Below, piece after piece: positions 34,622 through 45,807 of a stretch of 64,000 nucleotides of DNA. The notes under the pieces were generated by a model. It saw only the letters and a list, made by a program, of their open reading frames with translations, was not told the DNA's origin and searched no databases. The position numbers were made by a program, and so were the translations under genes. Source of the DNA: Tethya wilhelma (lineage: Eukaryota; Porifera; Demospongiae; Tethyida; Tethyidae); the NCBI GenBank assembly GCA_964030475.1, contig CAXIPT010000001.1, forward strand, positions 18,005,178 to 18,069,177, in the 5' to 3' direction. Each line of letters opens with the position of its first letter. Position 1 is the first letter of the stretch.

Positions 34622-35452
34622 TCTCACTCTCACTCTCCCTCCCTCTCTCCTCAATCATATTATGTATGCCATGACAATGCCATCAATGTGGGTCCTGATT
34701 TGGTATGATGCACATGACATAGATATGCCTTAATGTGGTATCACTATGACATCCCACTAAGTGTAGGAGTGGTGGACTTACTTTAACAAAACTGTAGGCT
34801 TATAACTCAACACTGGATTCCATCCATGTCAATTTCCTGCGTGGTTTGTTAAAGTCTTTTGCGATTAAGTAGTCAACTATAGTTATCCCATAGAATGAAT
34901 GGATGAAAACAGTCCAATAATTACACTTAGAGATAAAGTCACTACAGTGTGTTTATCACTGGTTGTAAATAGTGTGTGGTATGCCCTATTTGTGTGAAGC
35001 CATTGGAAGGAGAATTTCCTTTCAGTTTTGATGATTAGAACCATGCAGCCATGTATGCTGACTAGACACATTGTACATACCATGAATCTCTGCATCTTAT
35101 GTATGTTGTTTGGCATGTAGTCTATAATTGGCCCACACAATGTATGTGAAATGGTTTCAGTAACTCCCACAGTGGGATGGACATATCCTCCACATGTAAT
35201 GTTCACTTTCTAGAAACCCATCATAGTTGTGTGCACTGTATAACAGTAGAGCTGCCCTACTCAACTTCAAGCTAACACTAGCTGTCAGAGTTAAAACTGA
35301 CTTAACGGAAGATTGTGGATTAAATTCTATACACCGTCGAAAAGTAGTTCTTCATTTCAAGGTATTCTTTCCTCTTGAAATGATTACCAACNCTAGCCAA
35401 TTGAATCACGTTAAAAATAAAAAAGACAATTTTATACTCCCATTGTAATGTG

Positions 35453-35523
<71 letters not shown>

Positions 35524-36640
35524 GCCTGAGAACATTCTTCTTTGCACTGATGAGAAACACACCCTTCTAAAGGTCACGGACTTTGGACTCTCTAAGTTGG
35601 TAGGTGAGGGGTCACTAATGAAGACACTGTGTGGTACCCCCAGCTACCTGGCCCCTGAGATCATCCAGACAGCTGGTACAGCCGGCTACAGCAAGGCTGT
35701 GGACTGCTGGAGCCTGGGGGTCATTCTCTACATCATGTGAGCAGATAGTGTGTGTGTGTGAGACCGGTACCATAGACTAATGGTAGAATGGCAAGAGCTG
35801 TGAATTATTTTTTTTCCTTTGTTTTAAGGAAATTTCTTACTATTAATTATTATTTTGCTAGTATTTTGTTTTCATGGTGTCTTGTTAGTGAGAGCTGTGT
35901 TCAAGATGCTGGGCCTGACTTCTCTTCTCCATTGCTCACAGTTTATTGTTAGATAGTCATTTCCCCTCCCACCTCTCCATGGAGCTGGGTGCCATGACCT
36001 GCCTACTGTATCCTCTTGTCCCCCCCTCTCAGGTTGGGCGGCTACCCCCCATTCTCCGATGAGATCCCAGAGTACTCCCTCAAGGACCAGATCTGTCAGG
36101 CCAGGTACGCCTTCCCCCCGAAATATTGGAAGGGGGTCAGCGATGAAGCCATAGATATGATCAAACAGCTCCTCACGTTGAACCCTGACCTCCGTATCAC
36201 CACCACGGAGGCCCTCCTCCACCCCTGGATGGAAGATGATGATGTCATCAATGAAGCCAGAAAACTGATGGGAGAGGAAGCCAATAAAGTGGCCATGCCA
36301 CCTCCGCCAATGATCCCAGTGAGTCATGTGACTAGTTGAGTAACACTCAACCATTTGAAATCAGTTTTGATTGAAATTTTCTTCCTTGTAGTCTCGTAAA
36401 CGCTCCGCCCCCTCTGACGATGATGACATCATATCTCCCAAGAGTAGCAGTCAGCCCAGCAAGAGGCCAACACTGGAGGCCACACCTTCTGATGACACTG
36501 AGACCACACCCACTGACACTGAGGCAACCACGCCCACTATCAGTGACAATGGGAAGCCAGGTCTTCCCAACAATGTGTCCATGGCCAGCACGGCCACCAC
36601 CAGATCAGAGTCATCGTCTGAGTCAGGCGGATCAACCTAG
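33562..36640 (+). CDS. CHEK2: CHEK2 checkpoint kinase (kinase N-lobe missing from assembly)
   Basis: DNA-damage checkpoint Ser/Thr kinase acting downstream of ATM. The N-terminal exons give an acidic stretch then [15 protein letters not shown], followed by the FHA domain: [23 protein letters not shown] and [13 protein letters not shown]. Next come [16 protein letters not shown] and [15 protein letters not shown], which leads into the kinase. After about 34529 the exons for subdomains I-VIB (Gly loop, Lys, HRDLK) are absent. Coding resumes at 35525 with [39 protein letters not shown] and SYLAPE (activation loop with both Thr), [28 protein letters not shown] and [11 protein letters not shown]. 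The tail has [12 protein letters not shown] and Ser/Thr-rich sequence to the stop at 36638-36640. It is almost certainly functional in the animal; the gap looks like an assembly loss. Confidence 0.9.
34529..35524. other. CHEK2 interval lacking expected exons, bounded by (CT)n tracts
   Basis: CT microsatellites lie at about 34566-34617 and 35454-35521, and an N at 35392. I found no kinase-like codons between them in any frame. The block may have been misplaced or collapsed between two similar CT repeats. Confidence 0.65.
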
Positions 36641-36957
36641 CTAGCTGCTGTAGCTGGAACAATATCATGCAACATTAACTTATGTGCTATTTTTGATTGG
36701 CCTTTAATTATTGATTTTCCTCTGAAGTTCTACTTGTCTCACTAGCTGTGTATGTTGTGTATATGGTATGTACCTCTGGATCTGCTCCTGCTGAATGCTT
36801 ATTATTTTTTCATTTATAGCATTGATAGTATGTGTACAGTACTTAATTCAGACACGTCCATAATTTCAATTCAAAATCGATTTAACACACACAACACACA
36901 CAATGTCATGCATTCTTAATAATTTGGGGAAAAAAATAGTTTGTTCGTCAATCTTCA
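36641..36957. other. Convergent 3' intergenic region
   Basis: This lies between the ends of CHEK2 (+) and GNPAT (-). It is AT-rich, presumably with both 3' UTRs. No gene seen. Confidence 0.5.
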
Positions 36958-37363
36958 CTACAGTTTTGATAATGTCATTGTAGAAGGAGAGTGGTGGTGA
37001 GGAAAGAGAAGAGAACCTGTTTAGACAAAGAACATCATTGTTAGATAGTGATCATAGGGTAAAGATCTGGCCTCATCCCCGGGCTCTCCCCCCTCTCTCT
37101 TTGAGCTTGCACACTTGCAGAGAGGGAGCTCGGGAACGAGGCTACATAGACACTGACAGCCACGCAGAGGTTCCACTGACCTAGTTGCTGTGTCAGCTGG
37201 AGCAGCCTATCCTGATGAGCCACCTTGACCAACCTGTCTTTGCCAGTGCCCTCAAATTCACTGGTGGGTTGGAGGATGAGACCAGCTTGAGTGAGGGAGG
37301 CCAGGGCGTTCTTGCCATCCCCATTGGACAGAGCCTCGTAGGAGGACACCAAACCTTAGGAGA

Positions 37364-37408
<45 letters not shown>

Positions 37409-39111
37409 TTTATTCTTGCAGCTAGAGAAAATAATTTAATGAAACTTTAACTCCACGGGATTGAGGACAAGAGTCTCAGTGTTATTCCTCACGACCAATG
37501 GGAGTGCATCAATCCTAATGCTGTACCTGTGTGGATGTACTTCACTGCCAGCTGCTGTGCCCCCCTGACGGTCTCAGCAAGGGATCTCACTCCCCCCTCG
37601 AATGAGATGAGGAGCTCACACATGAGCCACACCCCCACCACACTGGGGGAGAGGATCCCTCGGAGGAACACAAGCAAGTCCTCATGCCAACTGTTGACGG
37701 ACACCTCCCCCTCCTCTTGGTGCAAGAACACCACGCCCCTGTCCACTAGCGACGTCAGCGTCTCTTGGAAGAGCTGAGATGAAGAAAGATTTGTTTTCTT
37801 TGCAGGAGTGTTTTTTTTTATGGTGGTAGTCTACTTACCTCGGCTGGTTTCTTGAGATGTAACACAAACTCACATGATAGAGCACGATGTAATGCTTGAA
37901 ACTTCTCTAGCACCTTGTCTGTGAAAGAGAATGGTAACTCAGTGTTACACAGAGTAACACAAGATAAATTTTACTGAAATTTTTAGTTTCAGGTGTAGTT
38001 TGTATCCATAGCAACACTAAACCAATTCTACAGAGAACAGAGTTAAGACACTGACCAATTGGCACACGGTCGTTGTCATGGAGACAGAGTGCCAACATGG
38101 CCTCAGGGACAAAGAGATGGACGAGGTGGTTGCGGTAGTGGGCCAGGAGGAGGTACCAGGTCCCTGCCGTGAGGACACACCCCACCTGGGAGGGGTCCAG
38201 ACTGACACCACTCACTATTGATAGGTCATGTGATATGGGAGGGGGAGTGGCACTGGTCACATGATCACACCCTCGCAGTCGTACGATATTGTCCTCTGTA
38301 ATCTCCACAGCTGACGAGAGTGACCTTAGACCAAAGTCCACAGCTCCTCGGACGTCTAGTGGGAGGGGGTTATAAAGGGTGGGTGTGGTCAGTGGGAGGG
38401 ACTTACCTGTTGCCAAGTGAACTGTCCCACTGCGAAGCTGAATCTGTTTCTTGAGCCACACCACCTTGGAGACAAGGTCACCTGATGGAGAACATGAGAT
38501 ACGGGAAAATTACCAGCACAAGTCTATTAAGCCATTTTTCACTTTATCAACCCTTTCCTATAAATTTACATGGAATATTAGTATAGTGGAGTGAAAATGG
38601 ATGTAGCTAGGATCGACTAAAGTTCAAACAGAATACAATATGCAAATTCCACACACTGTCTTGGATTTCCAGTTAGACAGCATATTATAATTGTTCCCCG
38701 ACTTCAAGTGTCCCACACAAGTGTCAATACAGTGTCTATCTCTCTCTCTCTCTCTCTCTCTCGTACCTATCTGAATCCCTCTGGTGTTCTGAAGTACAAC
38801 GGCAGCCACTAGAGCTGGTGGTAGTATCCTCATACCATGCTGGGTGTGGTCTAGGATCATGTGACCAAGCTCATCAATGAACTGCCTCTCACCTACTGCC
38901 ACGGGTAAGTCCCTGCAATAATTAACCTCCTCAATAACACACACAGCCAAACAAGATGGAGCACATGAGCTCACTTTGGCACAAGGACATGGGGTATCCT
39001 GCTGACCCCCCTCCTCTGACAGACCTCGTGGAGGGAAATGGGAGGGGAGATGTGCATGAAGATGGAGCCATAGTCTTCAGAGAGAATGGAATGAGCTTTG
39101 AACAATGCCTG

Positions 39112-39200
<89 letters not shown>

Positions 39201-39660
39201 NNNNNNNNNNNNNNNNNNNNNNNNNNNNNNNNNNNNNNNNNNNNNNNNNNNNNNNNNNNNNNNNNNNNNNNNNNNNNNNNNNNNNNNNNNNNNNNNNNNN
39301 NNNNNNNNNNNNNNNNNNNNNNNNNNNNNNNNNNNNNNNNNNNNNNNNNNNNNNNNNNNNNNNNNNNNNNNNNNNNNNNNNNNNNNNNNNNNNNNNNNNN
39401 NNNNNNNNNNNNNNNNNNNNNNNNNNNNNNNNNNNNNNNNNNNNNNNNNNNNNNNNNNNNNNNNNNNNNNNNNNNNNNNNNNNNNNNNNNNNNNNNNNNN
39501 NNNNNNNNNNNNNNNNNNNNNNNNNNNNNNNNNNNNNNNNNNNNNNNNNNNNNNNNNNNNNNNNNNNNNNNNNNNNNNNNNNNNNNNNNNNNNNNNNNNN
39601 NNNNNNNNNNNNNNNNNNNNNNNNNNNNNNNNNNNNNNNNNNNNNNNNNNNNNNNNNNNN

Positions 39661-39697
<37 letters not shown>

Positions 39698-40491
39698 ATA
39701 ATTATTGTTTGTGTCATGTGACATTGTTGTGTGCTGACAATGGCACAAGTTCCCAATTTGAACAAACAACTGGTCCATAAAATTAAAACAGTACATTAGA
39801 TCACAAAAATGGCAAGTAGTTCATTCTCCCCTCACACTGGTTGATTCCTTTGGTTTAGGGACTCCCAGTAGCTCTCTTGCAAACAGCTCCTCCTCCAGAG
39901 TCCTCTCGTAGCTGATGCTCACGGGCACTAACATGATATCAGGCAGCCTACCATCCAGATATGGCTCCACCACCATGGACAGAAGACCTGAATAAAAGAC
40001 CATGGGCAGACTAAAATTCAGCACACAATTAAGACAGGTATTCAAATAGAAACCTAGTTTTGGATGCAGTGATTTGGCAGTCCGACTTCTAGTGCCTTCG
40101 ATGAAGAACTCCATGGGGTGGTCACAGCTGCACAGCACCGTCTGGACGTAGAGAGTAAAGACTGCCTTATAGAGTTTGTCAGAGCCAAAGGTCCTTCGAA
40201 GGAAGAAAGCACCACTTCTTCTGAGGAGAGGGCTAACCCCTTTCATACTCATGAAGTCTGCAAACACAATGATGTCATTGTTACATCACAGATCTGGACA
40301 CAGCTATTGTTAGCAGTCACCTTGTCCAGCTGCAATGCAAGGTAGTTTGATGTTGTGTTCAAACATGATGTAAGAGACCAAGATGAAGTCTAGGTAGGAG
40401 CGATGGGAGGGGAGCAACACCACTGGCCAGTTCTCAATGGCACTACGCAGCTGCACATTATGTGTGTGTGTGTTTGTCCTCTATCTACTTC

Positions 40492-40566
<75 letters not shown>

Positions 40567-41180
40567 CCCCTACCTGTTCCACTCCACCAGTGTTTACGTA
40601 CACTCCGTGCAGCACTCTACGAAGGACAGTGCGAAGGACAAAGGCCAAGGTTCTCACGGCGGGTAGAGCCATCCTGTGAGCTATCTCATCCAGGAGGGAC
40701 TTAACCTCTTTCCTGATATTGTTCATCTCCACTCCACTCTCCCGGGACACCTGCCATCACACACACACATACATATATACATACATACATACATACAGAG
40801 AGAATCATAATTTAACAGAGTGCACAGCATTATGTCGTATCTATTTAATAGTTTCCATAACTATCACAAACTAGTAACAGGTACAAACTTATAAATAAAA
40901 GGTAAAACTACTTGCATTAATATCTGACAGAGAGATCAATTAGCTAGACACAGTCTCTCCTGTTAAAACTTGCAGATTATTTTACCTCCAGCATGATCTG
41001 TTCCAGTTTCTTTGAGTTCAAGACCATTTCCTTCACGTGCGAGGGCCCCAGTCCCCGGCTGTGTCTGGTAGCTGGAGGATCATGGCGTCTGAGGGCGTAG
41101 CACACATCCCCTGCAGAGTGGAGATCAAGAGGCTCGTAGCCGGCCAGCCTAGCAGCTCTGTCTTCTTCAGCATGCTCCAT
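36958..41180 (-). CDS. GNPAT: GNPAT: dihydroxyacetone-phosphate acyltransferase
   Basis: Peroxisomal enzyme for the first step of ether-lipid (plasmalogen) synthesis. Starts at Met 41180 ([12 protein letters not shown]). Motif I lies at about 40360-40440: [20 protein letters not shown], with the HX4D pair. Motif III is [14 protein letters not shown], with [26 protein letters not shown] and [12 protein letters not shown] following. Further exons give [34 protein letters not shown], and a C-terminal block with [17 protein letters not shown]. The small last exon (minus, about 37019-36958) splices in phase 1 and ends STMTLSKL, giving the canonical PTS1 SKL. A 460-base N gap within GT repeats (39201-39660) falls in an intron. 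Confidence 0.92.
37068..37143. mobile_element. TAGCCTCG-family foldback, degenerate
   Basis: GGCCTCATCCCCGGGCTC at the left pairs with GAGCTCGGGAACGAGGCTA at the right, in the last GNPAT intron. No clear target duplication. Confidence 0.5.
39115..39696. repeat. (GT)n microsatellite around a 460-N gap
   Basis: GT tract 39115-39200, gap 39201-39660, GT tract 39661-39696. ORFs spanning it are artefacts. Another CA tract, 40494-40563, lies in a nearby GNPAT intron. Confidence 0.95.
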
Positions 41181-41368
41181 AAATTATCAGCTGAGGCTTG
41201 ATTCTAAATAACGCACAGGCACACACCCTCCAAACAAAATAAACATAATCACAAATAGAAAATCATACATTCATTATTGATGATTAGATCATACTCTTTT
41301 TGTCATGTATTTAATAACCACACACACTACCACACAATCAGCAGCTGCTATCAGGCACTGAGCTTCAA

Positions 41369-42463
41369 TTAATCGCTAGTACTGCTGCAAGAGTCTGAGG
41401 AAAATGACCTACGGTGGTTGCCACGGCGATTATTAGGAACCGTACCGCTATCTTCAAAAGCATTCCTTCCATTCACCCTCGCCGCTGATCTGCTGCGCCT
41501 GCTGTTGACTGGCCCGTTGGTGATCAGAGAGGCTCTCTCCCGATCGAATTGACGGTTTTTACGACAGGACTTGCAGCAAGATGCAACAGCTATTATCATC
41601 CAAATGAACACCGTTAGCAAGAGAACCCCACTAGCAGACCATGAGGCCACCTGTAGAGGACAAGACAATGAGGTAGTGAACTTAGCAGTAGCTAGTCTGA
41701 TCTTGTACACTATACCTCAGCTTGATAGAGAATGTCAAATGGAATGAATTCACTGCAACTGCAGAAATACATCAATAAAGACTGTATAATGCAGCGATCA
41801 GGCATCACACCACTATAAAGAAATGAACATACGCTTTTCTTTCTGACTCAATTGAGCTACAAGTGATTCCCAAGCCAACAGTAGTGCTAGAACTGATGGT
41901 GGTAGAGATGATGAAGAGAATCAGAAACAGCAACATGGCTACCACACTGCGTGATGACAATCTATGAGAAAGGAGGAAAAAATTATACAATTTAACACTG
42001 AGAAACGTTACATAGTAGCATGATCAGCTCTGAACTCTATCTAATATACAGTGCAAGAGGCTAGTTTGCAACTTTTTCGTAAAATTAATGTTTGAACTCA
42101 CACTTTCAAGCCAGCCACTGCCAAGACGACTAACCAGAGCACTGCAAGAAGACTGAGGCCGGCTACAGCTACTTCTCCCCACATGGACATCATACATGAT
42201 GAGTCAGGACCCCGCTGCAGCTTCTGCGAGCTGTACTTTGCATAGAGAGGACAACCATTACTTGCTGCATCTTTTTTCGTGTAGAGACTTGCAAAGGAGA
42301 GTGTTGAGAGTGCAATGGCCAACAAAAATGGAAGAATAAGAATAATATGACAGATTCTTGAACTGATACTACTTCTCCTTCTCGAGACAGTGACTGTAGA
42401 AGCTGTTGGTTCTCGTCGAAGATCTGCACTTCTTTCCACGACTCTTGTGTACCTGTCCGCCAT
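41369..42463 (-). CDS. TMEM179-like four-span membrane protein 2
   Basis: Exons about 42463-42102, 41961-41835, about 41757-41715 and about 41650-41369 join in phase (for example GLKV-LSSRS). There are four hydrophobic spans: HIILILPFLLAIALSTLSF; VAVAGLSLLAVLWLVVLAV; VVAMLLFLILFIISTTISS; and SGVLLLTVFIWMIIAVAS. Family-like features after span 1 and span 3 are NGCPLYAKY, a Cys before span 2, TVGLGITCSS, and AEVASWSA before span 4. This layout is like TMEM179/TMEM179B. The cytosolic tail is Arg/Ser-rich. The start Met at 42463 (MADRYTRVVERSADL) is preferred over an upstream Met at 42562. Function is unknown. Confidence 0.65.
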
Positions 42464-42863
42464 GATACGATACCTAGTACCTAGTACCTGATGATAGACT
42501 TTGACCTGGGCCGGCCGCCAACTCTTGGGAAAGTTCACGCGCGCGCCGCAGCACATACGCATGCTCTAATCTGACCTCTAGCTCAAAAGTTACTGCAAGA
42601 GTATTTATGTACTCTAGTGCAGTATAATGCTTGAACTAGATACACTTGAGCACTTAGCTATAGCACCAAGAATTTAGAAAGGAACACAAATGATATAACA
42701 AAATGTCTTTAAAATGAATAAACATAACAAATGATAATCCTATAAAACTGACATCTCACAGTGTAAACTAAATGTAAATGCATGGGGTACAAAATTAATA
42801 TAATTACATGTATGGAGTTTGCTATGCATCTGGATATCCATATATCAGTATAAGACTTTAGTG

Positions 42864-44003
42864 TTAGATTGGTTTTGGTGAGTCCTCTTCAATGTGGTCT
42901 TCGGCAGTGAGGATCTCAGAGTCGTCCATGTTAGACGAAGACTTCCGGCATCTGGTGAAAAAGATGATAGCTCTGGCAATGAAGACAACTTGGACCACCA
43001 CAAGGAACATGAAACACAACCACGCTGTTGCCTGGGGAACAAGAGATAAAGCTAGTGATAAAAGGTAAGCAGAAGGTGAATGTATGGTAAAATAAGTACA
43101 TGCATGGAAGAAAATTTTTCATGGATAAAAAAAAGGTCAAAAACCAGTAGTTGTTTTCATGAGTACAGTACCTAGTACCTGTGGACACATTTAGTGAGTA
43201 ACAACTTGAGGTTAAAACCATACACACATGTGTTTCTTCCAACTTGTAGAAACTGGTGTTCTTAATCACAACAGCACATGACCAGGAACCAACCGAACTG
43301 TTGTTAAATGGAACTAAATCTACTATGGAAGCAGTCCCGCCTCTGTTACCAGTGGCTGAGAACATCTTATATACCTGAGAAACATTGGCAAGATGGTAAA
43401 ACCTGTAGCCACCTTCATGTTGAGGTACAGGACTGTCACATCTGGAGAGAGATAGAGAGACAGGCGAGGAGAAAATGATAACAAACCAAACCACATAAGA
43501 ATTTTGTCTTACAGGATACATTGCATAAATTCTGTGAATTAAGTGACTAGCAATCAGCTACAAAGTTTTATTGACAAAAATTTACATCGTAATTATTTGC
43601 AACACATGTGCTGAGCTGGAAAGGAGAGAGTTAGCTAGGTACCATCTCCCACAAAACAAAAACCCTCCAAAAACAACCACTCCACACGATGTTGGGAATA
43701 GAAGAGGATTAACTAAGTACAACTATGGTACATAAATTAGTACAGTAACGATCTGTCAACATACTTGGAAATAAGATCAACTACTCTAATACCAACTTAG
43801 GCTAGTTAGAACTTAAAGACAACCCAAAATGTTGATACAGAGAAAGAGACACTTACGATTCTTGGATCTGTTTCACCTCATTGCAAGTGAGGGCCAGTCC
43901 GACTGATATGGTAATACCAATGATGAAGGTAAACAAACCACTGCCAAATACCACAAGGTTGTCAGCAATCACCGTCAACCAGATGCTTTAGGTGAGAGAG
44001 AGA

Positions 44004-44046
<43 letters not shown>

Positions 44047-45741
44047 NGAGGGAGAGAGAGAGAGAGAGAGAAACATTGACAAAAATGTACTGTACATACA
44101 TACATAAATACATAAACTACTAAAATTTCACAAAGGTATTCATGATGATTCACTTTTTGACCATAAATAGCAACAGCTTAAATGTGTAAAGCTTCAAGCA
44201 TTAAATTTATATTTGCGGGGGAATAATGTTATTAAAATTTATACCTAACAAACAAACAATACATTTTGTGACAGAAATATCACACTCACACAACACACAC
44301 TTATATCTCTCAGGCCAGCCCCAGGGACGAGTCTGGCCCAAGAGACTAATATTATGAAGATGATAAACAACTCACTCAGTAGCAATGACAGCTCTGACAA
44401 TGGATATGACAATGTAGAGGAGAGCAATGGCTGCAACGATGCCCAGAGTCCCCTCGGCAAAGGAACAGGCCCCTCCCCGTCCATAATGAAATGTACATGG
44501 GGTGGTACCATCACATGAAGAATAGAGAATACACACTTGATAGGGAAGAGGGGTAGTCTGATTGACATCATCTGGGTAGCTCCTGCGCAGCTGCAAGTGA
44601 TTAAATTTGTGAAATTTTGATTAGCTAGCAGCCACACAACCACAAATCAATAGTAAGGTAAAACGGGGTAATTTCGGTCACGGTTTATTTCCGGTCACTT
44701 TGTAAACAAATCACTCTCAGCTACAGACAGAGGACTTTTGCTCAAAGCTGAAGTGTTCCACATACTGTGGCACTACTCAGCTGTCTCTAGCTCCCTTGTT
44801 CTAGTTCATCGTTGTTTGTTCTAGACGGGACAGTAAATAATGTTCCTTGTAGTCTTGTTTGCAAAAGCGCCACAATCTACCAAAACTTCAGCACTTTAGC
44901 TCTCCTTCTCAAACGAAGGGCAGCAGCGGCAATATGACAGCACTACAATAATCTCCAGTCCTTTCTGGTATTACTACACCCCTACTTTCTTGTACTGGTG
45001 CTGCAGTCTGGTAGCGGGAGGTCAAAGTCTCAGTACCGTATGTTATCGCAAAATAGAACAATGGCGAAAATTTCGAAATTATGACAGTTCAGAACAATAC
45101 AAAAATACAAACAAATAAATGCTGCTATATATTATCTCATTTTTTCATAGTAATCTAAACAGGCCAACAAACTAATGTGGGGGCATATGATTCGCAAATT
45201 CTGACTCATGGCAGTTGCTGAGCTCATCTTCACTGGGTGACCGAAAATACCCCCAAAAATCAATTTTTCCGAATATTGAACGAGGATTGTAAACCACGAA
45301 AGATTTTCCACTTAGAAGCAAGTGATCACGTCAAGTTTTTTGCTGCAAGATACTAACATAGTGTAGTACCTCACGCAGGCCCAGGAAGAAGTTGGACCAT
45401 CTAGTGAAAAAGATATATTGCTTCGAATTTCAACTAGCTGAAGAGTGACCGAAATTACCCCGTATTACCTTACTTAGTGAAACACAATAGCCTGTGTTTT
45501 TGAACAAGACGTAAACATCGCCATTTAATACCGTCATGTTGAGCGATCCCAGCGAGCCTACTGACGTGAGAGCCGTGACCATGATCAGCAGAAAGAGCAG
45601 CGCAATGCTGAGGTTGATGACTCGGCCAACGGTGAACTTGGTAGGAATCCTCTGCGGCGATTCCTCCTGGATGGGTTCAGCATCGTAAACGGGATCCATT
45701 TTATCTGATCTCAATGGTGCTTTTTCACTGTTGAACTGCAT
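42864..45741 (-). CDS. TMEM179-like four-span membrane protein 1
   Basis: Exons: 45741-45476, about 44592-44377, about 43989-43858, about 43442-43233 and about 43033-42864. The spans are VINLSIALLFLLIMVTALTS, GTLGIVAAIALLYIVISIV, FGSGLFTFIIGITISVGLAL and WLCFMFLVVVQVVFIARAII. Family-like signatures are GYCVSL after span 1, CSFAEG before span 2, and TISVGLALTCNEVKQ after span 3. The extracellular loop has N-x-S/T sites. The C-terminal tail is acidic and ends EEDSPKPI. The first intron is almost entirely a MITE. It is adjacent to a second, diverged paralogue, and divergent from the SR-protein gene 67 bases away. Confidence 0.65.
43996..44070. repeat. (GA)n microsatellite with N
   Basis: GA/GGGA tract with an N at 44047, in the third intron of the TMEM179-like gene 1. 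Confidence 0.9.
44656..45470. mobile_element. MITE-like element, family AGGTAAAACGGGG, copy 2
   Basis: The ends AGGTAAAACGGGGTAATTTC and GAAATTACCCCGTATTACCT are flanked by TA on both sides (44654-44655 and 45471-45472). It fills 815 of about 883 bases of the first intron of the TMEM179-like gene. On the minus strand the splice donor GTAAGG is made from the TA target site plus the first element bases. Confidence 0.8.
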
Positions 45742-45807
45742 TCTGAGTTCACATACACGTCATGCTGTATAAAATATGCATGAGGGTCCAAAAGGTCGAA
45801 GTACAAA
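45742..45807. promoter_or_regulatory. Divergent promoter, TMEM179-like 1 / SR protein
   Basis: The two annotated starts are 66 bases apart, though the SR-protein start is uncertain. CACGTGGTGACATCACGTG near 45814-45832 is a palindromic CRE/E-box-like motif. Confidence 0.4.

Noticed and set aside
39105..39796. Long ORFs of repeated Cys-Val or His-Thr plus X runs
   Set aside because: They are translations of GT/CA microsatellites and an N gap.
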